Shown here piece after piece: positions 18,263-27,694 of a stretch of DNA of 64,000 nt (position 1 is its first letter; every line of letters starts with the position of its first letter). The position numbers and the translations under genes are program-made. The notes below the pieces were generated by a model, which was given only the letters and a program-made list of their open reading frames with translations, was not told the DNA's origin and did no database searches. The DNA comes from Gilliamella sp. Occ3-1 (GTDB lineage Bacteria > Pseudomonadota > Gammaproteobacteria > Enterobacterales > Orbaceae): positions 62,001-126,000 of the forward strand of contig NZ_LZHQ01000027.1 in assembly GCF_001690655.1 (NCBI RefSeq), read 5' to 3'.

Positions 18263-20746
18263 TTAATTAAGCGGAATGATTTCTCTTTCATCACGCTCAT
18301 TATAAGTGATTTGATAAAATTGAGGTAGATTAAAATTAACTGAGCTACTGGTAGTAAATGTGAAACGATCGTCAGATAGGATATAAAATTCGTTTATATC
18401 TTTAACCATATTATCTCTTGAACCGTTGCAATTACGGTATATTTCAACTTGATTATGCTCGTTTAAAATGTAAAGATCAAACCCTGAATCAGTACTTTCA
18501 AAGAAGAATTGTATTATCCCAGCATAAGCAACGCTGTCAATTTCTTTCGGTAGTTCGTTAGTTTCGTCTAAAATGTTTAGTGGTCTGCCTTGTATTTTGT
18601 TATTTGATACAGCGCCATAAAAATCAATCGCACTTTCAAATTGATGGCATGATACACCTAATCGCTCAAAAAATAGATACCATGAAGCTCCATCAATTCT
18701 TAATGGTTTTACTTGCGTTGAGTTATTTTGTGTGGTAGTTAAACGTAAATCAATACATTCATCCATTAACTTTTTCATTTGTTGTTTGATTTCGTCGCTC
18801 AGGTATTCACTATAACAAAAGATTTCGAGCGAATAGGGTAAATCAGCATCTTTATGCATTCGATTTAGTAATTCCTTAATCGCCTGAAGCACTGATAGTG
18901 CACCGCTGAAATGGAGAACACGAATTTCGTTCCACGAATTACGATAAAGAAGATCAATTGATCCCACTAAACTTAGCTCATTTTTACCATAATTAAGTAC
19001 ACTATTAGTCACTTCATCGTCTAATTCAATGTTAGCTGTCGGATCGTCTTCTAAATTTAAAATAATAGCCAAATGGCGAATTTCGCATGGTCCATATAGC
19101 TGTTCTTCAGTTGCTGCTGGCACATCAATAGGAAAGTAATTTTTTAGATCAACGATCAATTTATTAATTTTCGAATTATTTCGGTTTTGGCCATCATGAT
19201 AATAAAAGTCAGTGGTATCAGCGATTAAACCGTTAAAATAGCACCAACTTACTAGTTTTAATAAGTATTTGCTATATTCAAGATATTGATGACCAATAAT
19301 TGATTGCAACACAGGTTTTTGATTGTAAACATACCATCCTGCTCGATTGATGCGATCTTCCGCAACATGAATAAACGTTAATGCCTCTTCTTGTAAATTA
19401 TCAGATATATTGAGCTTTAAAGTTGTGATCTTTCCCGGTAATACTTCAAAAGCAGCATAGAGTTTACGTGTTAATATCGCCAGGTCTTGAGGACTAATTA
19501 AGGAGTCTAAATTATTACGACGACCAAAATTGAGTAAATTTCGATAGCCTGACATCATAGTGTGTAATAAGATTTCGTGTATTTCTCGGACTTGCCCTAT
19601 TTTCCAAGTTTGGCATGCGTCTAATTTTGCAATTTGTTGCTCATCCCATCCCCAACTTTTCACTAGGTTACTCAAAATAATGCGACGCCATGACGGCGAT
19701 TGCATTGGAATAGAAAGTTTCTCATTCACTTTTAAATAAAAGCAATTACGAATTAACTCAAGTCGCTCATAATCATTAATTTCAATAAGATATTTACTGA
19801 TTCTGTCCAACAACATGTAATACGAATCCAGATACATCCCTTTATGAATTTTGCCTTTTTGAATCAGTTCCCTCATTTGATAAGCAACTGGTTTATTTTG
19901 TGGGTAAATCCATGAATACGCTTCTAATAATAGGGTTTTAAGTACCGCTTTAAAAGGTGAATCAATACTTTTATAAAGTTGCCATAAACTTGCTCCAAAA
20001 TACTCTTGAGCTGATAATCCAGTTAGTGGACCAAAATCAATCCATTGATCCCGTTTGATTAAATTAAGCTCAACCATTGCTTTAATGCACTTTTCATAAG
20101 TAGGATATGTAACGTTATTCACGGTGAAATTATAAGGCACTGCAAACCAAAGCAAATATTTTCCTGCTAATAAATTTGCAGAACGATAAAATTCTTCGAG
20201 CAACAAAATATGTTGCGCCGATCCACAATTTTCGCCCATTAGACATTCATGATGCTTATTTATAAAACGATCAGCATCTACCACAAATAACGTTAATTGG
20301 ACTTGCAAATTTGCTGCCCAGTCCTCGATCAAACGGCATTTTTGTTGTAATGCTTCTTTTTGTTGATCTGTTAAACTATTCTCAATACATATCCAAACAT
20401 CAAGATCAGATTGAAATGACTGCCCAATAGAACAGGTACTACCCATTGAATATAAAGCAGATATTGTAGGGAGATTAATAATTTTATTTTCGTTCGCGGT
20501 TGGAATAAAATCGAATTCGGTTTTAAGCAGTTTTCTTACATCATCAGACAACTGATAACAAGCAATACCAGAAGGTATATTACCTTCCATATATCCTGGT
20601 AATTCAGGTGTATGATAATGAAAAAGAGCAGGAAGTAACAAAAATACCTGTTGAAATTCAGAAGACATACCTACGAGCGCGCGTTCACGTTTCAAAATGG
20701 CAAGAGCTTCAAGTTCTTTTTTTATGTTATTGATATAATATTGCAT
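18263..20746 (-). CDS. cyaA: Class I adenylate cyclase
   Basis: An 827-residue class I enzyme that makes cAMP from ATP. The catalytic segment GSTCSIGQSFQSDLDVW is at 102-118, with the metal-binding aspartates at 114 and 116 exactly as in E. coli. The long C-terminal regulatory region, which in E. coli responds to the glucose phosphotransferase protein EIIA, is complete in length. CRP-type sites in front of the galactoside genes in this window are the likely targets of its product. Confidence 0.97.
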   Translation of the reverse strand: MQYYINNIKKELEALAILKRERALVGMSSEFQQVFLLLPALFHYHTPELPGYMEGNIPSGIACYQLSDDVRKLLKTEFDFIPTANENKIINLPTISALYSMGSTCSIGQSFQSDLDVWICIENSLTDQQKEALQQKCRLIEDWAANLQVQLTLFVVDADRFINKHHECLMGENCGSAQHILLLEEFYRSANLLAGKYLLWFAVPYNFTVNNVTYPTYEKCIKAMVELNLIKRDQWIDFGPLTGLSAQEYFGASLWQLYKSIDSPFKAVLKTLLLEAYSWIYPQNKPVAYQMRELIQKGKIHKGMYLDSYYMLLDRISKYLIEINDYERLELIRNCFYLKVNEKLSIPMQSPSWRRIILSNLVKSWGWDEQQIAKLDACQTWKIGQVREIHEILLHTMMSGYRNLLNFGRRNNLDSLISPQDLAILTRKLYAAFEVLPGKITTLKLNISDNLQEEALTFIHVAEDRINRAGWYVYNQKPVLQSIIGHQYLEYSKYLLKLVSWCYFNGLIADTTDFYYHDGQNRNNSKINKLIVDLKNYFPIDVPAATEEQLYGPCEIRHLAIILNLEDDPTANIELDDEVTNSVLNYGKNELSLVGSIDLLYRNSWNEIRVLHFSGALSVLQAIKELLNRMHKDADLPYSLEIFCYSEYLSDEIKQQMKKLMDECIDLRLTTTQNNSTQVKPLRIDGASWYLFFERLGVSCHQFESAIDFYGAVSNNKIQGRPLNILDETNELPKEIDSVAYAGIIQFFFESTDSGFDLYILNEHNQVEIYRNCNGSRDNMVKDINEFYILSDDRFTFTTSSSVNFNLPQFYQITYNERDEREIIPLN

Positions 20747-20861
20747 AGCTTCAGTTAGATAAAATACGCGTATTAAACTCGCGCATTAAATAAATCTAGC
20801 ATGTTATTTGTATAAGGTAAATAGGGCAAAAATTTAAACCTCTCGAGTAAAATGAATAATT

Positions 20862-21473
20862 ATGATAACAATTGAAAATATTGCTAAACAAATTCAAAAA
20901 AAAGAAACCGTAAAATTTATCAATAATAAAGCTGCGGTATTATTGCCTATCGTTGATATTGATCATAAATTGCATCTTTTATTTCAAGTTAGATCTAAAA
21001 AATTAAAATGGCAACCTGGAGATATTTGCTTTCCTGGTGGGCGTGTGGAATTATCTGATACCAATCCCGAATACACAGCTAAACGAGAAACAGTTGAAGA
21101 ATTAGGTATATCTTTTAACCAAATAACAATTTTAGGACCATTACCCAAGTTTATTGCAACATTAGGTATGGCTATTTATCCATTTGTTGGCACAATCAAT
21201 TCGCTTGATGATTTGCAACTAAATCATGATGAAGTCGAACAGATTTTTACCGTTCCTATTGAGTGGTTTATTCAAAATCCCCCTCAGCGTACAACAATGT
21301 TTGTCGGGCATAAACCAGCTGATGATTTTCCTTTTGATATCATTGTAAACCGATCGCCTAAATGGCAAAAAAGAGCTGAGTATTCTGTCTATTTTTATCA
21401 ATATCATAATTGGATTATTTGGGGTTTAACTGCGCAGATTCTTAACTTTTTTATTGAAAAAATTAGAGACTAA
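20862..21473 (+). CDS. nudL: Nudix hydrolase, NudL/CoA-pyrophosphatase type
   Basis: A 203-residue Nudix protein. The Nudix box is readable as CFPGGRVELSD followed by AKRETVEELGI at about 56-81, and the segment just upstream (VRSKKLKWQPGDICFPGG) is typical of the NudL/YeaB CoA-pyrophosphatase subfamily. The predicted activity is cleavage of CoA or its derivatives. It is transcribed divergently from cyaA across 115 bp. Subfamily assignment is from motif context only. Confidence 0.8.
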   Translation: MITIENIAKQIQKKETVKFINNKAAVLLPIVDIDHKLHLLFQVRSKKLKWQPGDICFPGGRVELSDTNPEYTAKRETVEELGISFNQITILGPLPKFIATLGMAIYPFVGTINSLDDLQLNHDEVEQIFTVPIEWFIQNPPQRTTMFVGHKPADDFPFDIIVNRSPKWQKRAEYSVYFYQYHNWIIWGLTAQILNFFIEKIRD

Positions 21474-21829
21474 TCTGTACAGGAAATACAGTTCAGAAAA
21501 ATTTTAACATTCTTAATTAGCACTAGATTAACTCTTTTTTTGACAATTCATTTCATTTTAAGCAATTAATGCTAGGCACCCTTCTATTTGATTAAAAGAA
21601 CTTGAGGATTATTACTGAACGTCTTATAACAATAACAAGTTGTTTTACTATTTGTTCCTACCAAAACAACTATATGTCTTAACGCTTTTTACAAGTAGAC
21701 AAGGACAACACATCAGGAGCTCTGCCAGTTCGAATACTTTCGAAGTAATATCAATCTATATCTACAAATAAAATAAGCGTTGAACAGCAATTCTCTATTT
21801 TAATAATTCAAAAATGAAGGAAATATATT
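21474..21829. other. 356-bp intergenic region upstream of the YdgH-like gene
   Basis: No convincing ORF. TTGACA at 21541-21546 is a good -35 element on the plus strand, but the -10 is uncertain. If used it would give a 5' leader of over 200 bases. A short hairpin, TTCGAA-tac-TTTCGAA-like, lies near 21730. The YdgH-like gene itself has GAAGGAA before its ATG. Confidence 0.4.
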
Positions 21830-22630
21830 ATGAAACGTTTTACCAAATCTTCTATTGCGTTAGCCGTATTGTTATCATTACCTGTTGCTAGTCTTTATGC
21901 TGCTGAGCCATTAACTGCTGAAGAAAGTAGTCATTTAGTACCATTGAAAGAAATTTCTGTAACCGGAAGTTATTTACAGGCCGAAAATGCTGCTAAAGAT
22001 ATTTCTCGTGCTGCTGATGAAGCAGGCGCTAAATATTACTATATTACAGCAATGGAAAGTCCAGCCAATGGAACTTCCTCAGATCGTGCGATTGTTTATG
22101 CCAATATTTACAAATCTAACGCACCAATAGCCATACAGAAAGATGAAACTATTTATAATGGTGTAGTTTCTTATGAACGTTCAAAAGCTCTTTACTATTT
22201 ACCGTTTGATGTTGTTAAATTTAAAGGTAATTACAATAACACTTCCGAAATCACCGAAGCTGCAAGTAAATTAGCTGCAAAAAAAAATGCTTATGCGTTT
22301 TATATCGACTCCATTTCGTCTGATGACATCAAAAACCAAGCAGAAGATATCGAAGTGGCTTTATATAAGCAAGACGCACCAGCTAGAGATTATATCGTCA
22401 CAACTGCAATAGCAGGTCAAGATGCCTACGAAATTAGTAGCGAAGCGTTTAAACACATGACCCCATTTAGTACTATTAGCTTCCATGGTGTATTTAACAA
22501 TACAGCAGAAATCAGTGCCGTCGCACAAAAACATGCGGTTGCTAATGGTGCACACTTTTATTATGTAAAAGAAATATCATCTAACTCTGCAAGCACGGCA
22601 CAAACCGTTTTTGTTAACTTATATAAATAA
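21830..22630 (+). CDS. YdgH-like periplasmic protein with three DUF1471 repeats
   Basis: A 266-residue exported protein. The signal peptide (IALAVLLSLPVASLYA) is cleaved at about residue 24. Three DUF1471 (YhcN/BhsA) repeats follow, each starting like ISVTGSY, VVKFKGNY or TISFHGVF and ending in a YANIYK, EVALYK or FVNLYK strand. Each has the A-GA-YYI or similar core. E. coli YdgH also has three such domains. Small relatives act in stress tolerance and biofilm, but the role here is unknown. It stands alone with its own leader and a 3' hairpin. Confidence 0.8.
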   Translation: MKRFTKSSIALAVLLSLPVASLYAAEPLTAEESSHLVPLKEISVTGSYLQAENAAKDISRAADEAGAKYYYITAMESPANGTSSDRAIVYANIYKSNAPIAIQKDETIYNGVVSYERSKALYYLPFDVVKFKGNYNNTSEITEAASKLAAKKNAYAFYIDSISSDDIKNQAEDIEVALYKQDAPARDYIVTTAIAGQDAYEISSEAFKHMTPFSTISFHGVFNNTAEISAVAQKHAVANGAHFYYVKEISSNSASTAQTVFVNLYK

Positions 22631-22646
22631 GATTCGTAATTGAAAT

Positions 22647-22684
22647 AAATCCCACGTGAGTAATTTGTTTTGCCCGTGGGATTT
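22647..22684 (+). terminator. Hairpin after the YdgH-like gene
   Basis: AAATCCCACG (22647-22656) pairs with CGTGGGATTT (22675-22684), 10 bp around an 18-base loop, 16 bases after the stop. No clear T-tract follows, so it may stabilise the mRNA 3' end rather than terminate. Confidence 0.5.
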
Positions 22685-22838
22685 AACCAAAAAACGATCA
22701 AAGATCACATTATTTTTATTTTTTGTTTAGGTGTTTTTAATTAATGTCAATTAATTATCCTTTACTAAATAATAGACGATACCCCCGCCGATTTTAATCC
22801 ACAAAGGCAAAAAAATTTGCTTATTTAAAACTACATTT

Positions 22839-22880
22839 AATAAGAAAGAATTGGAAAATAATAAGAAAGAATTGGAAAAT
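22839..22880. repeat. Perfect 2 x 21-bp tandem repeat
   Basis: Two identical 21-bp units (22839-22859 and 22860-22880) with core AAGAAAGAATTGGAAAA lie just after the 3' end of the tRNA-Gln array. Probably slippage in non-coding DNA. Confidence 0.9.
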
Positions 22881-22892
22881 AGATAACCTATA

Positions 22893-22967
22893 TGGCTGGG
22901 GTACCAGGATTCGAACCTGGGCGTGGCGGGATCAAAACCCGCTGCCTTACCGCTTGGCTATACCCCA
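22893..22967 (-). tRNA. tRNA-Gln(UUG), copy 1
   Basis: A 75-nt tRNA with encoded CCA. The acceptor TGGGGTA pairs with TACCCCA, and the anticodon loop TTTTGAT gives TTG. It differs from copy 2 by one base near the variable loop. Last gene of the Met-Leu-Gln-Gln array. Confidence 0.97.
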
Positions 22968-22997
22968 ATATATAAAATAAAGATCACATTTGATACA

Positions 22998-23075
22998 AGG
23001 TGTGAAATTTTAACTTGCACACATCCCTAAACTAGGCTCCAAATCTAATGCGTCTACCAGTTCCGTTATACTCAC
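22998..23075 (-). pseudogene. Decayed tRNA-Leu
   Basis: The plus-strand stretch CTAATGCGTCTACCAGTTCC (23046-23065) closely matches the D-arm side of the intact tRNA-Leu downstream (CTGGTGCGTCTACCAATTTC). The rest aligns poorly: acceptor bases are no longer complementary and the T-arm is ruined. It lies between the two tRNA-Gln genes, which suggests an old duplication of a Leu-Gln unit. Confidence 0.7.
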
Positions 23076-23154
23076 ATAAAAATATTGAGTAAATTAATAC
23101 ACCAACATTGATACAAATCAAAAAAATGAAATACCAAAATTATGTATATTGGAA

Positions 23155-23229
23155 TGGCTGGGGTACCAGGATTCGAACCTGGGCATGGCGGGATCAAAAC
23201 CCGCTGCCTTACCGCTTGGCTATACCCCA
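23155..23229 (-). tRNA. tRNA-Gln(UUG), copy 2
   Basis: A 75-nt tRNA with encoded CCA, the same acceptor and TTG anticodon as copy 1. It follows tRNA-Leu in the array. Confidence 0.97.
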
Positions 23230-23254
23230 ATATAGGATAGATATTAAGATTAAA

Positions 23255-23339
23255 TGGTGCGGGTGGAGAGACTTGAACTCACACGCCTTGCGGCGCCAGA
23301 ACCTAAATCTGGTGCGTCTACCAATTTCGCCACACCCGC
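23255..23339 (-). tRNA. tRNA-Leu(UAG)
   Basis: An 85-nt class II tRNA with CCA. The acceptor GCGGGTG pairs with CACCCGC, the anticodon loop TTTAGGT gives TAG, and the variable arm is long. It is the second gene of the array, as in E. coli metT-leuW-glnU-glnW. Confidence 0.97.
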
Positions 23340-23376
23340 ATTAAATACTTCCTGTAAAAGTACTACCTAACCTTAA

Positions 23377-23453
23377 TGGTGGCTACGACGGGATTCGAAC
23401 CTGTGACCCCATCATTATGAGTGATGTGCTCTAACCAACTGAGCTACGTAGCC
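23377..23453 (-). tRNA. Elongator tRNA-Met(CAU)
   Basis: A 77-nt tRNA with CCA. The acceptor GGCTACG pairs with CGTAGCC, and the anticodon CAT lies in the loop CTCATAA. The paired first acceptor base indicates an elongator tRNA. First gene of the array. Confidence 0.96.
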
Positions 23454-23490
23454 ATTCATTTGCAACGTCATAACCAACACTGCGAAGCGC

Positions 23491-23519
23491 ATTATGCTAG
23501 TGTTACGCCAAATCGTCAA
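23491..23519 (-). promoter_or_regulatory. Promoter of the tRNA Met-Leu-Gln-Gln array
   Basis: TTGACG, a 17-base spacer and CATAAT on the minus strand, followed by a GC-rich discriminator GCGC. Such discriminators are usual for stable-RNA promoters under stringent control. It lies about 38 bp before tRNA-Met. Confidence 0.8.
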
Positions 23520-23569
23520 CCCTTTTTTTAAGATATTTTGAAAAAAAACGACAATTGATTGAGAGTTAG

Positions 23570-24667
23570 TCAAATCCAGTTTAATAACGCTTCAATTCGC
23601 CTTTTTTGTAACTCATAATGGATTTGTTTTCCTGTATAACCTTCAGAAATAATTTGCTGCACATTAACGTCATTAGCAATTTTATAAGCTTCTTTTATAT
23701 AATTTGCTTGTGAAAACGATGTTGTTTTAGCAAAAGCTTGACTTGCGATAATTAATTGGTCAAGGTGCGAAGGATTGCGCCATACATCAATACTATTTAG
23801 CAAAGAAACAATTTTCTCAGCAGTCAGGGTTTGCACTCGTTCAAAATTATTTCGATATTGCTGAACCATGACGGCAACTTTAGTATAGTTGTTAGGTACT
23901 TTAATTTTTGCACATAATGCTTCGACTGCTAATTTGTTAGGTAACTGTGCACACAGCACTGCAAAACGGATAGTTAAATCATCAGTTAATAAAGCAGATT
24001 TTTTTAGTGCATCATTAATACTGGCGGTTAAGTCTAATGATGAAAATAATAAAGGAAATGCTCCACATTGCTCTAACACTTGAAAATAGATCTGTGGATT
24101 TAATGTCGACAATGCTTTTTCGGTTTCTTTCCATACACGCTCTGGTGTTAAGTAACTAACCTCACCGTCTAATACCATTTGTTTCATTAGCTCTATAGTT
24201 TCAGCTGCCACAGTAAAACCTAATCGATGAAAACGAGCAGCAAAACGAGCTACACGTAAAATACGTAGAGGATCTTCTCGGAAAGCTGGCGATACATGGC
24301 GTAAGATTTTATGTTTGATGTCATCAACGCCATGATATGGATCGATGATATTGCCATCTTCATCCATTGCAATAGCGTTAATTGTTAGGTCACGGCGAAT
24401 CAGATCTTGTTCTAATGTGATCTCTTTACCAAAATCACAGATAAATCCAGTATAACCTCTACCGGATTTACGCTCAGTGCGAGCCAACGCATATTCTTCT
24501 TTCGTATGAGGGTGTAAAAAAACTGGAAAGTCTTTACCAACTTGTTGATATCCTAACTCCAAAAGTTCATTTGGTGTAGCGCCAACTATAACCCAATCAT
24601 GGTCAGCAACAGGTAGACGCAACAATTTATCGCGCACACTCCCTCCTACAAGATAGATTTTACTCAT
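23570..24667 (-). CDS. cca: CCA-adding enzyme lacking the HD phosphohydrolase site
   Basis: A 365-residue class II tRNA nucleotidyltransferase. The N-terminal catalytic head (YLVGGSVRDKLLRLP, DHDWVIVG) and RRDLTINAIA, DPYHGVDDI and REDPLRILRVARFAARF are intact. E. coli Cca (412 residues) carries a C-terminal HD domain with RFATLCHDLGKG and a following His-rich segment. Here the equivalent reads RFAVLCAQLPNK, and the His-rich stretch is deleted. CCA addition should remain, but the phosphatase/phosphodiesterase activities are probably lost. It starts right after ygiM stops. Confidence 0.93.
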   Translation of the reverse strand: MSKIYLVGGSVRDKLLRLPVADHDWVIVGATPNELLELGYQQVGKDFPVFLHPHTKEEYALARTERKSGRGYTGFICDFGKEITLEQDLIRRDLTINAIAMDEDGNIIDPYHGVDDIKHKILRHVSPAFREDPLRILRVARFAARFHRLGFTVAAETIELMKQMVLDGEVSYLTPERVWKETEKALSTLNPQIYFQVLEQCGAFPLLFSSLDLTASINDALKKSALLTDDLTIRFAVLCAQLPNKLAVEALCAKIKVPNNYTKVAVMVQQYRNNFERVQTLTAEKIVSLLNSIDVWRNPSHLDQLIIASQAFAKTTSFSQANYIKEAYKIANDVNVQQIISEGYTGKQIHYELQKRRIEALLNWI

Positions 24668-25282
24668 CTATCTCATCCAGAGATCTCTTTTACGTCGACT
24701 AGGTATAATTCTTGGTAAAATAAGCCCTAAAATAAGACCTCCTCCAGCGACAAGACCACCATAGGTAAACCAAGTTATAATAAGATCACGCCGTTTATCA
24801 TCCACTTGATTTAGCATTGACTCGATTCGTAAGTTTTGCTCTTTAACTTGTTTTTCTAAAACATTATTTTTATTTTGAAGTGTATCAATAGATTTTTCAG
24901 CCGATTGCAACTTTTGGACATAATCACTCATTAATTTTTGTTGATTTGCTTCGGCATTATCAACTTTGTCTTGATATTCTGCTAATTTAGCTTCTAATGC
25001 TGGAAAACGTTCTTTATAGCTAGGCTGTTCATTTAGCTTATTCGTTTCAATCCAAGCAGTATTACCACTCTTTAATTGAATGCGGGTGAATTTACCATCT
25101 GCACTTTTTTCAAGCTCAATGACCTTTGTTCCAGCTTTAACGGCATTAGAAAATGCATATTGCGAACCAGGACCTCGGCGCAAATAAATATCAACATTAT
25201 CAGTCACATATTTGTCTATAGCGTAACCATCAAAAGAAATCGCAAAAAACGAAAGTAGTGCAATAATATTTATTTTTTTCAT
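24668..25282 (-). CDS. ygiM: YgiM-like membrane-anchored SH3 protein
   Basis: About 204 residues from the ATG at 25282, chosen over an upstream in-frame start (25420) because GGAAC precedes it and a signal peptide (IIALLSFFAISFDGYA) follows at once. It has a bacterial SH3 domain (VDIYLRRGPGSQYAFSNAVK), a coiled coil of about 100 residues, and a C-terminal membrane anchor (LVAGGGLILGLILPRI) with a basic tail. ygiM sits upstream of cca in E. coli too. Its function is not established. Confidence 0.87.
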   Translation of the reverse strand: MKKINIIALLSFFAISFDGYAIDKYVTDNVDIYLRRGPGSQYAFSNAVKAGTKVIELEKSADGKFTRIQLKSGNTAWIETNKLNEQPSYKERFPALEAKLAEYQDKVDNAEANQQKLMSDYVQKLQSAEKSIDTLQNKNNVLEKQVKEQNLRIESMLNQVDDKRRDLIITWFTYGGLVAGGGLILGLILPRIIPSRRKRDLWMR

Positions 25283-25423
25283 ATAGTTCCAACAACCATC
25301 TATAAAGAATTTCATAATAACATAAATTGATAGCAATATAATATAACATAAAATAATATCAATTCTTATATTCATTTTATAATAAACGGCTTTAAAATCT
25401 AGAATAAAAGTATAATACAAAAA

Positions 25424-25458
25424 TGAAATCGTTTACATTTTTTGAGATCTTAATCACA
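25424..25458 (+). promoter_or_regulatory. gal operator and CRP site ahead of the alpha-galactosidase gene
   Basis: TGAAATCGTTTACA (25424-25437) fits the GalR half-site pattern TGTAA-CG-TTACA. TGAGA-TCTTAA-TCACA (25443-25458) fits the CRP consensus TGTGA-N6-TCACA with one half exact. Their centres are 20 bp apart, close to the 19 bp between OE and the CRP site of the E. coli gal promoter. The -10 element is not certain. Confidence 0.72.
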
Positions 25459-25537
25459 AAATATGAAATTAAAAATATTATTTTAGATAAATAGCCATTA
25501 TTTTATATAAGTGACATATTACAAATTTGGAGCCATT

Positions 25538-27655
25538 ATGAATTATCGTCTTAGCAACAACAACATAGATATTCTTTTTCGCACTGAACCATATACCGAA
25601 TTGTGTTATTTTGGTAAACGATTACAAAACTTTCAACCTGAAATGATTGACATGCTTTACCCTGCTGTTCCAAATTCCCGTATTGATGTCAACGTTCCAT
25701 TTACTCTATGCCCAGAAGAAAGTTTAGGTAATTTTAGTACACCAGGACTTGAAGGACACCGAAATAGTAAAGATTGGTCTCCTGTTTTTACAACTAAAGA
25801 AGTTAATAAAACTGACAATAGCATTACCATTATTAGTGAAGATAACATTGCTAAACTTCGTTTAACCTGTTTTTTTATTTTAGATAAAAGTGGTGTTTTG
25901 CAGTGTCAAAATACTTTAACCAATTTAGGTGATGAAACATATCAAGTTAATCGTTTTTCTATTACGCTACCTATTCCTGAACGGGCACAAGAATTAATGG
26001 CTTTTAGCGGTCGTTGGATTAAAGAATTTTTCCCTCATCGAACTAAAATATCACATTGTGGTTATTTACAAGAAAATCGACGAGGACGAACATCACACGA
26101 ATATTTCCCTGGGATGATGGTTGGTACCGAAGGTTTTAAAGAACAAACTGGCGAAATTTGGGGAATCCACTTGGGATGGAGTGGTAATCATCGCATTCAA
26201 GTTGCAGTTAAAAGTAACGGTAAACGTTTTATTCAAGCTGAAGCTCTGTATTATGCAGGAGAAATATCACTAGCTAAAGGTGAATCTTTAAGTACGCCTT
26301 GGTTATATGCTACCTATAGCGATGAAGGCTTAAATAAAATGAGTCAACATTTCCACCAGTTTCTACGCAGTAATATTATTAAATTCGCCAAAAATAAAGC
26401 TCGTCCTGTTCATCTTAATACATGGGAAGGTATCTTTTTTGACCATAACCCTGATTACATTATGAAAATGGCGACTAAGGCAGCTCAAATTGGTGTTGAA
26501 CGTTTTATCATTGATGACGGTTGGTTTGGTAAACGTGATGATGATTACCAAGGATTAGGTGATTGGTATTTAGATGAGCGAAAATATCCCAATGGTTTAG
26601 AACCGGTTATTAAACATGTTAAAGATCTTGGTATGGAGTTTGGTATTTGGGTTGAGCCAGAAATGATTAATAAAAACTCAGATCTTTATCGTGCTCATCC
26701 CGACTGGTTACTTGAACTACCAGGTTATCAACAACCAGAAGGCCGCCATCAGTATTTACTTGATCTACAAAATCCAGCTGTCTTTGAATATCTGCTTGAA
26801 AGGCTAACTTGGTTACTCAGTAGTTATAACATTGATTATATTAAATGGGATATGAATCGTGAAATTGTTCAACCTGGTCATGAAGGTAATCCTGCAATTG
26901 TTGGCCAAACTAAAACACTTTACCGATTGCTTGATATTTTGCAAGAAAAATTCCCTACCATTGAAATAGAATCTTGTTCATCAGGTGGAGGCCGAATTGA
27001 TTATGAGATTTTAAAGCGTACACAACGTTTTTGGACTTCAGATTCTAACGATGCATTAGATAGACAAATAATTCAACGCGGAATGAGTTATTTCTTCCCT
27101 CCAGAAGTCATGGGTGCTCATATTGGCGGTGCATTATGTCATACTACATTCCGTGAGCTACATATGAATTTACGCGGTCTAACTGCTTTATTTGGTCATA
27201 TGGGAGTTGAACTCGATCCAGTAAAAGTATCTGAGCAAGAACAGAACGGTTTTGCATATTATATTAATTTACATAAACAACTGCGTCCTTTATTACATAG
27301 CGGTAACTTTGTAAGATTGGATGTTGATGATAACCTAGCTATGCAAAGTTATGGCGTTGTAAGCCAAGACCGAAAAGAAGCTGTGTTTATTATCGCTCAA
27401 CTAACATTACCAACTTACGCGTTAAGCGGTAATTTACGATTGACAGGCTTGTTGGCCGATAAACAATACCAAATTGAAGTGCTAGATATGCCTGATAATA
27501 TCGATCCTAAAATAAATGGTCATGTTATGAAAGAATTACCTCAATGGATGAAGGACACAACAACGTTATCTGGTGATTGGTTAATGAATGTCGGTTTACC
27601 TTTACCAGTACTTGATCCAGCAACAGCTATATTAATAAAAGTAACTACTAAATAA
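25538..27655 (+). CDS. rafA: Alpha-galactosidase, GH36
   Basis: A 705-residue family 36 glycosidase that releases galactose from melibiose, raffinose and related plant sugars. The start at 25538 is preceded by TTGGAG, while an earlier in-frame GTG (25511) has no such site. The nucleophile is Asp438 in DYIKWDMNRE, and the probable acid/base is Asp502 in FWTSDSND. SCSSGGGRIDYE and the N-terminal beta-sandwich are present. There is no signal peptide, so it is cytoplasmic. It lies upstream of galR and shares its operator type. The gene symbol is chosen by family; agaA or melA-like naming is possible. Confidence 0.92.
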   Translation: MNYRLSNNNIDILFRTEPYTELCYFGKRLQNFQPEMIDMLYPAVPNSRIDVNVPFTLCPEESLGNFSTPGLEGHRNSKDWSPVFTTKEVNKTDNSITIISEDNIAKLRLTCFFILDKSGVLQCQNTLTNLGDETYQVNRFSITLPIPERAQELMAFSGRWIKEFFPHRTKISHCGYLQENRRGRTSHEYFPGMMVGTEGFKEQTGEIWGIHLGWSGNHRIQVAVKSNGKRFIQAEALYYAGEISLAKGESLSTPWLYATYSDEGLNKMSQHFHQFLRSNIIKFAKNKARPVHLNTWEGIFFDHNPDYIMKMATKAAQIGVERFIIDDGWFGKRDDDYQGLGDWYLDERKYPNGLEPVIKHVKDLGMEFGIWVEPEMINKNSDLYRAHPDWLLELPGYQQPEGRHQYLLDLQNPAVFEYLLERLTWLLSSYNIDYIKWDMNREIVQPGHEGNPAIVGQTKTLYRLLDILQEKFPTIEIESCSSGGGRIDYEILKRTQRFWTSDSNDALDRQIIQRGMSYFFPPEVMGAHIGGALCHTTFRELHMNLRGLTALFGHMGVELDPVKVSEQEQNGFAYYINLHKQLRPLLHSGNFVRLDVDDNLAMQSYGVVSQDRKEAVFIIAQLTLPTYALSGNLRLTGLLADKQYQIEVLDMPDNIDPKINGHVMKELPQWMKDTTTLSGDWLMNVGLPLPVLDPATAILIKVTTK

Positions 27656-27694
27656 TGTTATTAATACTTTTAAATTAATTAGTTAGCCACTATC

